Positions 9,097-18,629 of a stretch of DNA of 64,000 nucleotides are shown piece after piece. Made by a program: the position numbers and the translations under genes. Within the stretch, counting starts at the first letter, position 1; every line of letters starts with the position of its first letter. The stretch is from Lachnospiraceae bacterium (GTDB lineage: Bacteria; Bacillota; Clostridia; Lachnospirales; Lachnospiraceae): positions 62,001 through 126,000 of the forward strand of contig JAFXFO010000026.1 of assembly GCA_017520425.1 (NCBI GenBank), in the 5' to 3' direction. The notes under the pieces were generated by a model that saw only the letters and a list, made by a program, of their open reading frames with translations, was not told the DNA's origin and made no database searches.

Positions 9097-11430
9097 ATGT
9101 CAATGACGGTGTTTATGATATTGCAAATGATTGGCATATTTTGCGCCTATTTTGGAGTGACTCTGATATTACCATTAGTTGTATTTCGGAGCCTTTTAAA
9201 GGGAAAAAGTATCATCAATCAGATTCTTTTCAGCTTTTTGATTGGCAATTTTTATATTATCACCATGGTGCAGATTCTGCAGTTATTAAAGATTAGTCAT
9301 ACTATAACTTTAATACTGGCTACAGTTGTGCCGGCTTATGTGGTATGGGTGAAGCTGAATAAGGTGGAAGTGGCGAAGGCAGCTACTGAAGTAGGTACGA
9401 ATGTAAAACGTGTGACAGAGAAACACATGGGTGCGAAGACTGCCGCGTATCGCTTCATAAGAAATTTACATAAAAAAAGCAAAAAAGCAGCTGGTTATAT
9501 ATGGAAACTGATAAGTAAGAATTGGCTTGAGATATTATTGCAATTGTTGGTGTTTGGTGTTTTGGCTTATTTGTATGGTCAAGGTATTATTACTACCTAT
9601 GGCTATACAGCATCGGATACACCCGTGCATAATTATTGGATCAATGCATTAAGTGATAATAATATTTTTGTGGCAGGAGTGTATCCTCATGCATATCACT
9701 GTATGCTGTATTATTTGCATGCGGTGTTTGGTTTTAAGACTTATGTATTGTTGTCTTTGTTTGCTTTTGTACAGGTAGTATGTATTCATTTTGCGCTAAT
9801 TTATTTTCTAAAGGGTTGTTGTAAGGTTTCATATATTTCATATATTTCTGTGATTTTATATACCTTGGGTGAGTTCTTTTTATATGGAACATATGCTCGT
9901 TTTGTATGTACTTTGCCGCAGGAATATGGGATGATCTTTATATTACCCTGTATTTATTATGGATTTGAGTTTTTTAGAGTACGTTATGATGAGGTAAAGC
10001 AGGAGAAAGAGAAAAAAGAATCTCTGTTTTGTTTGTTTGGGTTCGCAATGGGATTCGCAATGACTCTCTCGGCACATTTTTATAATACAATTATTGTGGG
10101 ACTTTTCTGCATTGCCATAGCAATAGGATATCTGTTTTTGTTTGTTAGAAAACAGTATTTTGGAAATGTGGTTATTACCTGTGTGATTAGTCTGGTGATA
10201 GCAATTTTACCGATGGGAATTGCTTTTGCAACCGGAACACCTTTACAAGGCTCTTTACGCTGGGCAACCGGTATTATTGCGGGTGAAGATAAGGAAGAGA
10301 GTAATAATGAATTGCCGGAAACGGAAGGAACGGAACTGAATATTCCAAGAGAAGATGTTACGAAGACAGACAAAGAAACAATTACTGACGATGGAAATCA
10401 TGTGGCAACAGATAATGCGGATATTCAGAATGTGGAATCGAGCGAAAATAAGAATAATGTTTCCATGACGGAACGCTTGGGAAAAATCAAGCAAATTCCC
10501 AAGACAATAAGCAGCGTGATGAAAAACGAATTGTGGGAAACGGATATGGCTTGGTGTAGCAATGTATTTTGGGGATTAATAATATTGCTACTGCTTGAGG
10601 GTGTTATATATTTACTGTTTCGAAAAATATGTTATGGTGCCATGCTTGTATCCGTGGCCATATATATGATAATAATGTCTTTGTTATTGGCTTCCGGACG
10701 ATTAGGAATTATCACGTTGATGGATGCTTCAAGAGCCGGTATTTATTTTGCCTATATGTGTCCCGTGTTATTGGCAATGGTATTAGATGCTTTTATTTAC
10801 GGTTTGGTAAGAGATAGCCGTTTTGAAGTATTAAGAAATGTATTCGTAATAGCATTATTAGGACTAAGTGTTTGGGGATTGGTATTAGGAGAAAAAATCA
10901 GGAAGCCCTATAGTGCAACCGGTTTGGAAACAAATGAAGCAATTACATGTGTAACCAATATTTTAAATAAAGAGCCTAATTTCACATGGACAATATGTTC
11001 AGCGAATGATGAATTGCGTATGTGCGAGGAATATGGTTATCATTATGAGATTATTACCATGCTACGTCAGATGAGGAACTGGGATAAGGATAAAACAATA
11101 ACAATACCTACACCCAAGGTTTATTTCTTAATTGAGAAGAGACCGATAAATTATACCGTTACCTATGAAGGAAGCGGTCAATTGGTTTCTATGGAAGGCG
11201 CCGGAAGAAATATTTCGAATGCAAGCGGAATCATTCCTTATCAAGGTGAAAACAGATGGATTACCATGTCTCATATGTATTATTGGGCGCAGGAATTTCA
11301 GAGGATGTACCCGAATGAGATGAAAGTGTACATGGAAACAGATGATTTTGTATGCTATGTATTGGAGCAGAATACTTACAGTCTGGTAAATTTGGCGATT
11401 GATTATGGTTACAACACCGGGGAGAAATAA
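9097..11430 (+). CDS. Large polytopic membrane protein of the Pel-like locus (GT-C-like)
   Basis: The ATG at 9097 follows AAGGAAGG with good spacing and is preferred over a TTG at 9073. The 777-residue protein has about twelve membrane helices. A polar insert around residues 400-465 is rich in Glu, Asn, Thr and Asp, and a soluble C-terminal domain of roughly 150 residues follows. After an early loop, ASDTPVHNYWINAL resembles the acidic first-loop motif of GT-C glycosyltransferases that use polyprenyl-phosphate sugars. I do not recognise the family firmly. It sits where canonical Pel operons encode other components and may polymerise, modify or add side sugars. It abuts the next gene with no gap. 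Confidence 0.65.
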   Translation: MSMTVFMILQMIGIFCAYFGVTLILPLVVFRSLLKGKSIINQILFSFLIGNFYIITMVQILQLLKISHTITLILATVVPAYVVWVKLNKVEVAKAATEVGTNVKRVTEKHMGAKTAAYRFIRNLHKKSKKAAGYIWKLISKNWLEILLQLLVFGVLAYLYGQGIITTYGYTASDTPVHNYWINALSDNNIFVAGVYPHAYHCMLYYLHAVFGFKTYVLLSLFAFVQVVCIHFALIYFLKGCCKVSYISYISVILYTLGEFFLYGTYARFVCTLPQEYGMIFILPCIYYGFEFFRVRYDEVKQEKEKKESLFCLFGFAMGFAMTLSAHFYNTIIVGLFCIAIAIGYLFLFVRKQYFGNVVITCVISLVIAILPMGIAFATGTPLQGSLRWATGIIAGEDKEESNNELPETEGTELNIPREDVTKTDKETITDDGNHVATDNADIQNVESSENKNNVSMTERLGKIKQIPKTISSVMKNELWETDMAWCSNVFWGLIILLLLEGVIYLLFRKICYGAMLVSVAIYMIIMSLLLASGRLGIITLMDASRAGIYFAYMCPVLLAMVLDAFIYGLVRDSRFEVLRNVFVIALLGLSVWGLVLGEKIRKPYSATGLETNEAITCVTNILNKEPNFTWTICSANDELRMCEEYGYHYEIITMLRQMRNWDKDKTITIPTPKVYFLIEKRPINYTVTYEGSGQLVSMEGAGRNISNASGIIPYQGENRWITMSHMYYWAQEFQRMYPNEMKVYMETDDFVCYVLEQNTYSLVNLAIDYGYNTGEK

Positions 11431-13284
11431 ATGAATAGGATGATATCACGTAGAAAATACGTAAGTATGACCATGATGATGCTGGTTTTGCTATTCATGT
11501 TTCAGTTTACGCAGGTAATCAAGGATACGGGTAATGATTATCATGTCAATGAATATGCTGAAAAAAGTATAATCAATGGTTCGGCAGAATGGAAAATGGA
11601 ACAAAAGGGTATTTCCGCATCAGGAAAAGAGTACGAATATGTAGCTTTTTTGGGAGATGTGGATAGTCCCTTGGGAAATATTGTGACACAGTGGTGCAAG
11701 TATACAAAGCGAAACATACAAGAGTATTCTTCCATGGATACTTTAAAGCAAATAGAAGAGTTTGCACCGGAAGTTCTTTTGATAGATTCTGCATATGTTG
11801 ATTGCAGTAAAGATACCGATTACTTACGTAATTGGGCAAAGCAGGGAATCTCAATGATATTTTGTAATCTTCCGGATGTCAATGTAATTGCAAAAAATGG
11901 AAAAATCCGCGAGATACTGGGTATCAGAAGTGTAGAAGCTTACCAGGTTGAATTAGACGGAATCAAGCTGTTTGGTGGTTTTTTATTGGGTGGAGATACC
12001 ATTTACACAGTAGAGGATGAAAATCAGAAAAAAAGGCAGGATTTGAATTTAGAGGTTCCCTGGTATGTGGCATTTGGTGGTACCAAGACATATATTGTGG
12101 GCATGGTGAATGAAGAACTGATTGTCGAGGAAGAACATAAAAATGAGTACATGCCGGCGATTATTTGGCGAAACAGCTATGAGAACGCTAAGGTATTTGC
12201 TGTCAATGGTGATTATATGAGTGACAGTACCGGATTGGGAATCTTAAGTGCCATGATGGCAGAGCTTCATAGCTATGAAGTATATCCGGTAATCAATGCG
12301 CAGAATATAACGGTAGCCAATTTCCCGGGATTTGCGGAAGAAAATACGGAAACCATTATGCGTTTATACAGTAGGGACCAAAGTGATTTGTTCCGTGACA
12401 TTATGTGGCCCAGTATTAATGCTACTATGAAACGGAATCAGTTGCATGAGACAGTATTCTTCATGGCACAGGCGGATTATGAAGATACCATAGAGCCAAA
12501 AGAAGATGAATATGTTTTTTATTTAAAGGAATTAAATGAGCAGAAGGCGGAAGCTGGAGTTTCCGTAAACAGCAGAGCGAAGAATATTACTTTACTGGAT
12601 AAGATGGTAAGGGATAGTGCCTTTTATGAGGAGGCAAACAACGGATATACCTTTACCGCAGCTTTTGCGGATGATACAAAGAGTGCCAAAGAATTGAAAA
12701 GGATTATTTCTAAGGCAGATGCATTACAGAATATTAAAACCGTGATACAAAGATATGATGCAAGCACACCGATTGTATCTTATTTGGATAAAGATGTGAC
12801 CTTACAGAATACTACCAGTGATGGTGTGTATTATACCTTTTCCCAGGATTTGCGGATGAAGAGCCTGCAGACGGCTTTGGCATATTCCAATACCTTGTTG
12901 GATATGTATCCTATTGCATGGCCGGAGTCGCCCAATGATGTTTGGGAAAATATGTATGATGATTATTCCCGAAATATCAATACTTTCTGGAGGAAGTTTC
13001 ATGTATTTGACAATACTACGGCTTCAGAAAGTGATGTTCGGGTGAGAAGATTTTTGAGCCTGGATTATGAAGACAAGATGAAAGAGAATGTGATTCATCT
13101 GGATGTAAAGGGAGCTGCCGGAGAAGTATGGTTTATGCTTTTAACCAACGGACAGGAAATCGAAAAAGCAGAAGGCGCCACCTATAAGAAGGTGGAAGAG
13201 GATGCGTATCTATTGAAGGTAACCGGTAATGCGGCACAGATTTATCTGCGGGATTCTAACAGAACGTATTACTATATGAAATAA
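11431..13284 (+). CDS. DUF2194-like extracytoplasmic protein of the Pel-like locus
   Basis: The ATG follows the previous stop codon directly, with GGGGAG just upstream, which implies tight translational coupling. The 617-residue product has a single N-terminal membrane or signal segment (about residues 11-28) and is otherwise soluble, so it should face outside. It looks like the DUF2194 group, with an early Rossmann-like part (EYVAFLGDVDSPLGN) and a later stretch around FAVNGDYMSDSTGLGILS that resembles a deacetylase-type core. No PelA homologue is present in this window, and this gene lies where PelA would be expected. I infer, without proof, a polymer-modifying or hydrolytic role. Confidence 0.65.
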   Translation: MNRMISRRKYVSMTMMMLVLLFMFQFTQVIKDTGNDYHVNEYAEKSIINGSAEWKMEQKGISASGKEYEYVAFLGDVDSPLGNIVTQWCKYTKRNIQEYSSMDTLKQIEEFAPEVLLIDSAYVDCSKDTDYLRNWAKQGISMIFCNLPDVNVIAKNGKIREILGIRSVEAYQVELDGIKLFGGFLLGGDTIYTVEDENQKKRQDLNLEVPWYVAFGGTKTYIVGMVNEELIVEEEHKNEYMPAIIWRNSYENAKVFAVNGDYMSDSTGLGILSAMMAELHSYEVYPVINAQNITVANFPGFAEENTETIMRLYSRDQSDLFRDIMWPSINATMKRNQLHETVFFMAQADYEDTIEPKEDEYVFYLKELNEQKAEAGVSVNSRAKNITLLDKMVRDSAFYEEANNGYTFTAAFADDTKSAKELKRIISKADALQNIKTVIQRYDASTPIVSYLDKDVTLQNTTSDGVYYTFSQDLRMKSLQTALAYSNTLLDMYPIAWPESPNDVWENMYDDYSRNINTFWRKFHVFDNTTASESDVRVRRFLSLDYEDKMKENVIHLDVKGAAGEVWFMLLTNGQEIEKAEGATYKKVEEDAYLLKVTGNAAQIYLRDSNRTYYYMK

Positions 13285-13305
13285 AAAGAAAGCGTGGTGA
13301 AACAT

Positions 13306-14766
13306 ATGAAAATCTGTATCGTGGCAGAAGGGTGCTATCCCTATGTAATGGGTGGTGTATCCAGTTGGATAGATAGTATGATAAAGTCATTTCCCAATAT
13401 AGAATTTTGTATATTAACCATTATTTCTGATAGAGAACAAAGCGGGAAATTTCTATATACCCTGCCGGAAAATGTGACAGAGGTTTATGAAGCCTATTTG
13501 AATGACTTCGATTGGAGTAAGAAGCGTAAGTACGGAAAACGTACGAAGCTGAATAAGAAAGAATATAGTGCTCTTAGAAGCGTTATTTTGAATCAACAGG
13601 TGGAATGGGACGTTCTGTTTGATATGTTCCAGAATAAAAAGATTTCTGTAGATGATTTGCTGATGGGAGCTGATTTTCTGAAAATCGTTCAGGAATGTTA
13701 TGATATGAAATATTCACAGATTGTTTTTTCTGACTTTCTGTGGACAGTACGATCCATTTATCTTCCTCTGTTTTTAGTGATGCAGACGAAATTGCCCAAA
13801 GCAGATTTCTATCATTGTGTAGCGACCGGATACGCAGGTCTTTTGGGAAGTATGGCGAAGTACATGTACGGAAGCGGATTGCTGGTATCGGAGCATGGTA
13901 TTTACACAAGAGAGCGAGAAGAAGAGATTATTAAAGCGTTCTGGGTGGCCGGAATCTATAAGAATATTTGGATCGAGCAGTTTCGTAAGATGTCACGACT
14001 GGCCTATGAGCGTGCTGATAAGGTAACCAGTCTCTATGCCCATGCTAAGGAACTGCAGATAGAGTTAGGGTGTCCGGAAGGTAGGATTATGGTGACTCCT
14101 AACGGTATCAATATGGAGCGTTTTGCGGATTTACCGGGTAAGACCACGGAAGAAAAGGATTGGATTAATATTGGAGCAGTGCTTCGTGTTACACCCATTA
14201 AAGATGTTAAGACCATGATTCGAGCTTTTGCTTATGCTAAGGAAGAGGTGCCTAATATCAAGCTGTGGATTATGGGACCTACGGAAGAGGATGAGGAATA
14301 TGCACAGGAATGCTTTGATTTAGTGGAGAGTATGCAGATTTCCGATGTGATTTTTACAGGAAGAGTGGATGTGAGACAGTATTTGGGGCGGATGGATTTC
14401 ACCATACTGACCAGTATCAGTGAAGGTATGCCTCTTACTATTTTGGAAAGCTATGCGGCGAAAAAGCCGGTTATCGCTACAGATGTGGGAAATTGTAAGG
14501 GCTTGATTTATGGTGAAAGTGATAATTTCGGCGCAGCCGGCATTCTGACCCATATTATGAATGTTTCAGAGATTACACAGGCAATTGTTAAGCTGGCCAA
14601 ATCACCGGAACTTAGGTATGAAATGGGAGAGGTTGGCTATAAAAGAGTGGAGAAGAGTTATCGAATCGAGCAAATGAAGGAAACCTATAAGGGAATTTAT
14701 CAGGAGCTTGGTTCGTTATACGGAAGTAACTGGACGGAAGAGAAGTTTGAAATAAAAAGGAGCTAG
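13306..14766 (+). CDS. pelF: PelF family glycosyltransferase (GT4)
   Basis: The ATG at 13306 is preceded by GGTGA at close spacing; two in-frame GTG codons lie just upstream. The 486-residue cytosolic enzyme opens with ICIVAEGCYPYVMGGVSSW, the conserved PelF start that forms the acceptor loop. It ends with a GT4 donor domain carrying ITSISEGMPLTILESYA-type sequence (the EX7E region). PelF polymerises amino sugars from UDP donors in the Pel system. No membrane segment is present, so it must be recruited by PelD and PelE. It ends 8 bases before PelG. Identity is strong, but the actual donor sugar here is unproven. Confidence 0.92.
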   Translation: MKICIVAEGCYPYVMGGVSSWIDSMIKSFPNIEFCILTIISDREQSGKFLYTLPENVTEVYEAYLNDFDWSKKRKYGKRTKLNKKEYSALRSVILNQQVEWDVLFDMFQNKKISVDDLLMGADFLKIVQECYDMKYSQIVFSDFLWTVRSIYLPLFLVMQTKLPKADFYHCVATGYAGLLGSMAKYMYGSGLLVSEHGIYTREREEEIIKAFWVAGIYKNIWIEQFRKMSRLAYERADKVTSLYAHAKELQIELGCPEGRIMVTPNGINMERFADLPGKTTEEKDWINIGAVLRVTPIKDVKTMIRAFAYAKEEVPNIKLWIMGPTEEDEEYAQECFDLVESMQISDVIFTGRVDVRQYLGRMDFTILTSISEGMPLTILESYAAKKPVIATDVGNCKGLIYGESDNFGAAGILTHIMNVSEITQAIVKLAKSPELRYEMGEVGYKRVEKSYRIEQMKETYKGIYQELGSLYGSNWTEEKFEIKRS

Positions 14767-14774
14767 AGTTAAGA

Positions 14775-16238
14775 ATGGCAGGTATCGGTGTCAATCTGAA
14801 AAAGATATTTTCTAAAAATACGATAACGACACATGTGTATGGTTTTGCCTATAGTATGGTTGCTACTATTGCGCCTATGTTTTTGGTAATCGGCGCCATT
14901 ATTGTGATGCAGCTTCTATTGGGCTTTTCCAAGGTTGGATATGCTACCCGTGAGCTGTATTCCTGTACTGTGCTATATATTTTTATCTTTGCACTTTTGA
15001 CCGCAGCACCTTTTAATGCAGTACTGTCCAAGTATTTGTCGGATGTTATTTATAATGAAACTTACGACGATATTATGGCTTGTTACTACTTCGGATTGGG
15101 AGTAAACATTGTCTTCAGTTTTATTTGGGGTGTTCCTTTTTGTATTTGGGAGCATGTAGTTGGTGAAGTGCCGATATATTATGTATTTACAGGCTATTGC
15201 GGTTATATGGCTTTGGTATTGGTCTTTTACACAATGCTATATCTGTCCATTTGTAAGGATTATAAGAAAATATCCTTGTTTTTTTTCATAGGAATGTCGA
15301 TAACTATAATACTATCTCTTATATTTGTATATCTGTTTTCCATGGAAGTGACTTATTCCATGTTGCTTTCGTTGACTATAGGTTTCGCCATAATAGGTTG
15401 CCTGGAATTTGCTCTTATTAAGAGTTATTTTAGAGAAAACAGTGGTAAGTATAGGGAGGTATTTCAGTATTTTAAGAAGTACTGGAAGCTGATATTAACA
15501 AATTTCCTGTATATATTGGGATTGTATACCCACAATTTTGTGTTTTGGGGTACGGATATGCGTATGGTGGTAGTGGATACCTTCGTGTGCATGCAACCCT
15601 ATGACATGGCTTCCTTTATTGCCATGTTTACCAATATTTCGGCCAGTGTTTTGTTTATCTCCAGAGTAGAAATGCATTTTCATGAAAGATATCGTGCTTA
15701 CTCGGAGGCCGTTATCGGTGGAAGAGGAATGGATATCCAGAATGCAAAGAGCCGAATGTTCAGACAGCTTTCGGAAGAATTGATGAATCTGGTACGTATT
15801 CAGTTTATTGTTTCGGTTATCATTTACTTTTTGTGTATTACTTTATTGCCTTATTTGGGATTTGGTGGCTTAGTGATGAAGATTTATCCCTGTTTAGCAG
15901 TAGGCTATTTTATCCTTTTTACCATGTATTCTGCCATTATTTTTCAGTATTATTACAATGACTTAACTGGTGCATTGATGACCTCAGCCAGTTTTTGGCT
16001 GGGTACTTTGATCGGAAGTATCTTTGCTACAAGATTACAGCCTATCTGGTATGGTATTGGTTTGGTATTTGGAGCATTAGTAGGTTGGACTGTGGCATAT
16101 TTCCGTTTGAGACATATTGAAAAAAGTGTTGATACCCATATTTTCTGTCAGGGCAGCATTATGAAAAAAGGACATGGAACGAAGCCGTCCAATGTGGTAT
16201 ATAACCGCTATGAGCTGGTGAAAAAAGAAGAAAGGTAG
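14775..16238 (+). CDS. pelG: PelG family polymer transporter
   Basis: The 487-residue protein has about twelve membrane helices from residue 20 to 450 and matches PelG, the inner-membrane transporter that works with PelF. The order PelF-PelG with an 8-base gap is typical. AAAAGGAG lies upstream at a rather long spacing of 12 bases. Features visible include an N-terminal NTITTHVYGFAYSM, a WKLILTNFLYILGLYTHNFVFW helix region, and a polar C-terminal tail ending in Lys and Glu residues. The presence of PelD, PelE, PelF and PelG in one operon makes a Pel-type secretion complex likely. Confidence 0.9.
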   Translation: MAGIGVNLKKIFSKNTITTHVYGFAYSMVATIAPMFLVIGAIIVMQLLLGFSKVGYATRELYSCTVLYIFIFALLTAAPFNAVLSKYLSDVIYNETYDDIMACYYFGLGVNIVFSFIWGVPFCIWEHVVGEVPIYYVFTGYCGYMALVLVFYTMLYLSICKDYKKISLFFFIGMSITIILSLIFVYLFSMEVTYSMLLSLTIGFAIIGCLEFALIKSYFRENSGKYREVFQYFKKYWKLILTNFLYILGLYTHNFVFWGTDMRMVVVDTFVCMQPYDMASFIAMFTNISASVLFISRVEMHFHERYRAYSEAVIGGRGMDIQNAKSRMFRQLSEELMNLVRIQFIVSVIIYFLCITLLPYLGFGGLVMKIYPCLAVGYFILFTMYSAIIFQYYYNDLTGALMTSASFWLGTLIGSIFATRLQPIWYGIGLVFGALVGWTVAYFRLRHIEKSVDTHIFCQGSIMKKGHGTKPSNVVYNRYELVKKEER

Positions 16239-16247
16239 GGATAGCTT

Positions 16248-16646
16248 ATGGAAGTGAGCGATATTTTACGTATTTCTTTTATTGTGGTGGGGATAATTCT
16301 GTTTTGCGTAACAATGACTTCCCTTGCTAAAAGGAAAATGACAGAGTCCTTTTGTATGATTTGGGGAGGAGTATCCTGTTTGCTTGTTTTAGCGGGAATA
16401 TTGTTAAGACCGGTAATTTTGAAAAACTATATTAGTACAACTGGTTTGGTTATTTTGGCCTTGGGAATTTATTGTATGATTTGTGGGGCATACATCCTTT
16501 CTACTATGATTTCAGATCTGACCAGAAAGAATAGGGAGCTTGCAATACAGGTTTCCATATTGCAACGGGAATGTGAAAAGAATAGAGAACGTTTGGACAA
16601 AATGGAAGGTGTAGGCGTAAATGAAGAAGATACTGATAACCATTAA
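16248..16646 (+). CDS. DUF2304 family small membrane protein
   Basis: The 132-residue protein has three hydrophobic segments (about residues 6-24, 36-54 and 62-85) and a C-terminal coiled-coil-like tail (NRELAIQVSILQRECEKNRERLDK). This is the DUF2304 pattern. Such proteins are usually encoded beside polyprenyl-phosphate glycosyltransferases and are thought to help recruit them or flip their products. Here the gene overlaps the next glycosyltransferase by 26 bases, and the GT2 enzyme at 17847 is the likely polyprenyl-phosphate partner. Confidence 0.85.
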   Translation: MEVSDILRISFIVVGIILFCVTMTSLAKRKMTESFCMIWGGVSCLLVLAGILLRPVILKNYISTTGLVILALGIYCMICGAYILSTMISDLTRKNRELAIQVSILQRECEKNRERLDKMEGVGVNEEDTDNH

Positions 16647-17823
16647 TACTCTGGGACTTGCCGGTGCTGAGGTTGCTATGCTGAGTCTGTTGCAACAGTT
16701 GGATCCCAAGGAATATGAGGTTTCCCTATTTGTTTTGACGGGACAGGGAGAGTTGCGCAGTCGGATACCTTCTCATGTGAAGGTTCTAAACCGTACCTAT
16801 TCAGCGTGCTCAGTGTTAAGTGCGGAAGGCAGAAAACACCTGATGAAGACGGTATTAAAAGCATTGGTATGCAAGGGAAAAGGCATCACCTTGTTCCCCT
16901 ATTTGTGTAAGCACGGCTTCAGACAGATGAAGGAAGGGAAAATCCGACTGGATAAGCTTTTGTGGAGAGTGATTTCCGATGGTGCGGAGCACTTTGAGGA
17001 AACCTATGATTTGGCAGTGGCTTACCTGGAGGGAGCATCCACCTATTATGTGACAGACCATGTAAGAGCTAAGAAGAAGGTGGCATTTTTGCATGTGGAT
17101 TACAGTGAGGCTGGTTACAGCAGGAGTCTGGATAGAGAGTGTTATTTACAATTAGACAGGGTGTTTACCGTATCGGATGAAGTGAAGGAAAGTTTTTTAA
17201 AGGTATATCCTGATTGTGCCGAAAAAACCTGTGTATTTCATAATATTCTAAATCAGGAGGACATCTGCGAAAAAGCCAAGTTGCCTGGAGGATTTTCGGA
17301 TGATTATAAAGGTTTTCGTATCCTGACGGTAGGTCGTCTTACTTCCCAAAAAGCTTATGATATTGCTATCGATGCCATGAAGCTTTTAAAGGAAAAGGGG
17401 GTCAAGGCACGCTGGTATGTTCTTGGGGAAGGAGACCAAAGGGCTGTATTGGAGGCTCAGATAAATCGTTTGGGATTGCAGGAGGATTTTGTACTACTGG
17501 GAGCTACGGACAATCCGTATCCCTATTATGCGCAGACCGATTTGTATGTGCATGCCACCCGTTTTGAAGGCAAAAGCATAGCCATACAGGAGGCACAGAC
17601 TCTGGGCTGTCCCATGGTGGTGTCAGACTGCAGTGGAAATCGGGAGCAGGTGATACCGAATGTGGATGGTGTACTTTGTGAATTGACGCCGGAAGGCATT
17701 TGTAACGGTATACTTGAACTCTATGAGGATGAAGGGAAAAGACTTCGTTATGGTCAGGAAGCCGGGAAAAAGCAACTGACCAATCCGGAGGAGATTAGCA
17801 AATTATTGGAGCTAATACAGTAA
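16621..17823 (+). CDS. Glycosyltransferase family 4 (GT-B fold)
   Basis: The 400-residue cytosolic enzyme starts with TINTLGLAGAEVAMLSLL, the glycine-rich acceptor loop of GT4 enzymes. It has a donor domain with LTVGRLTSQKAYDIAIDAM, a VLGEGDQRA strand and RFEGKSIAIQEAQ, the EX7E-type motif. It begins inside the DUF2304 gene, so the two are translationally coupled. It probably adds a sugar during assembly of a side chain or a second polymer. The donor and acceptor cannot be read from the sequence. Confidence 0.9.
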   Translation: MKKILITINTLGLAGAEVAMLSLLQQLDPKEYEVSLFVLTGQGELRSRIPSHVKVLNRTYSACSVLSAEGRKHLMKTVLKALVCKGKGITLFPYLCKHGFRQMKEGKIRLDKLLWRVISDGAEHFEETYDLAVAYLEGASTYYVTDHVRAKKKVAFLHVDYSEAGYSRSLDRECYLQLDRVFTVSDEVKESFLKVYPDCAEKTCVFHNILNQEDICEKAKLPGGFSDDYKGFRILTVGRLTSQKAYDIAIDAMKLLKEKGVKARWYVLGEGDQRAVLEAQINRLGLQEDFVLLGATDNPYPYYAQTDLYVHATRFEGKSIAIQEAQTLGCPMVVSDCSGNREQVIPNVDGVLCELTPEGICNGILELYEDEGKRLRYGQEAGKKQLTNPEEISKLLELIQ

Positions 17824-17846
17824 ATACGTAAGAGGTGGTGACAGGT

Positions 17847-18629
17847 ATGAAGAAAGAGAAAAAGAAACTGCTTATTATGATTCCTGCCTACAATGAAGAG
17901 AAGAATATCGGGGAACTGCTGGATCAACTGAAGGAGCCGGAAATAGCTACTGTGGCTGATGTCTTAATCATGGATGATGCGTCTAAGGATAACACACGTC
18001 GTATTGTGCTCGACAAGCAGTTGGAGGTAGTGACCCACGTGTTTAATCTGGGCTATGGAAGCGGTTTGCAGGTGGGATATAAATACGCTGTCAGAAATGA
18101 TTATGATTATGTAATTCAGATGGATGCGGATGGTCAGCATGATGTGTCCAATGTGATGAGAATATATGAAAAACTGACTACAGTTGATGAGAACGGTAAG
18201 TGTCCGGACATCGTAATCGGTTCACGATTTATGGAGGGAAGTGAAACATTTCCGATATCGAATGTGAAGAAGCTGGCTATCAGAATGTTCCGCTTTCTGA
18301 TTAAGCTGGGAACAGGAAAGAATGTATTGGATCCTACTTCCGGATTACAAGGTCTTAGCAGAAGAGCATTTGATTTTTATGCAGGTTACAACCATTTTGA
18401 TGACAAGTATCCGGATGCTAATATGATTATGCAAATGCTTATGTTGGGATATCGGATAGAGGAGATACCGGCTGTGATGCATGCCAGAACAGAAGGAGTG
18501 AGTATGCATTCCGGGTTAAAACCGATTCTTTATATGTTCCGTATGATGTTTTCCATCATAGCGGTATGGATACGTATCAAGATATATAAGGTTGATGTGG
18601 GGGCAGCAGATGAGGAGATGGTTTCATAA
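17847..18629 (+). CDS. Glycosyltransferase family 2, polyprenyl-phosphate sugar synthase-like
   Basis: The ATG at 17847 follows GAGGTGG; an upstream GTG at 17835 is less likely. The 260-residue enzyme has the GT-A motifs IPAYNEEKNIGELL, MDDASKDNT, MDADGQHD (metal-binding DxD) and IVIGSRFMEG. It has only a weak hydrophobic C-terminal segment, as in dolichol-phosphate-mannose-synthase-like enzymes that act on a lipid phosphate. With the nearby DUF2304 protein and the GT-C-like protein at 9097, it could supply a lipid-linked sugar to an extracytoplasmic transferase. That link is inference. Confidence 0.88.
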   Translation: MKKEKKKLLIMIPAYNEEKNIGELLDQLKEPEIATVADVLIMDDASKDNTRRIVLDKQLEVVTHVFNLGYGSGLQVGYKYAVRNDYDYVIQMDADGQHDVSNVMRIYEKLTTVDENGKCPDIVIGSRFMEGSETFPISNVKKLAIRMFRFLIKLGTGKNVLDPTSGLQGLSRRAFDFYAGYNHFDDKYPDANMIMQMLMLGYRIEEIPAVMHARTEGVSMHSGLKPILYMFRMMFSIIAVWIRIKIYKVDVGAADEEMVS

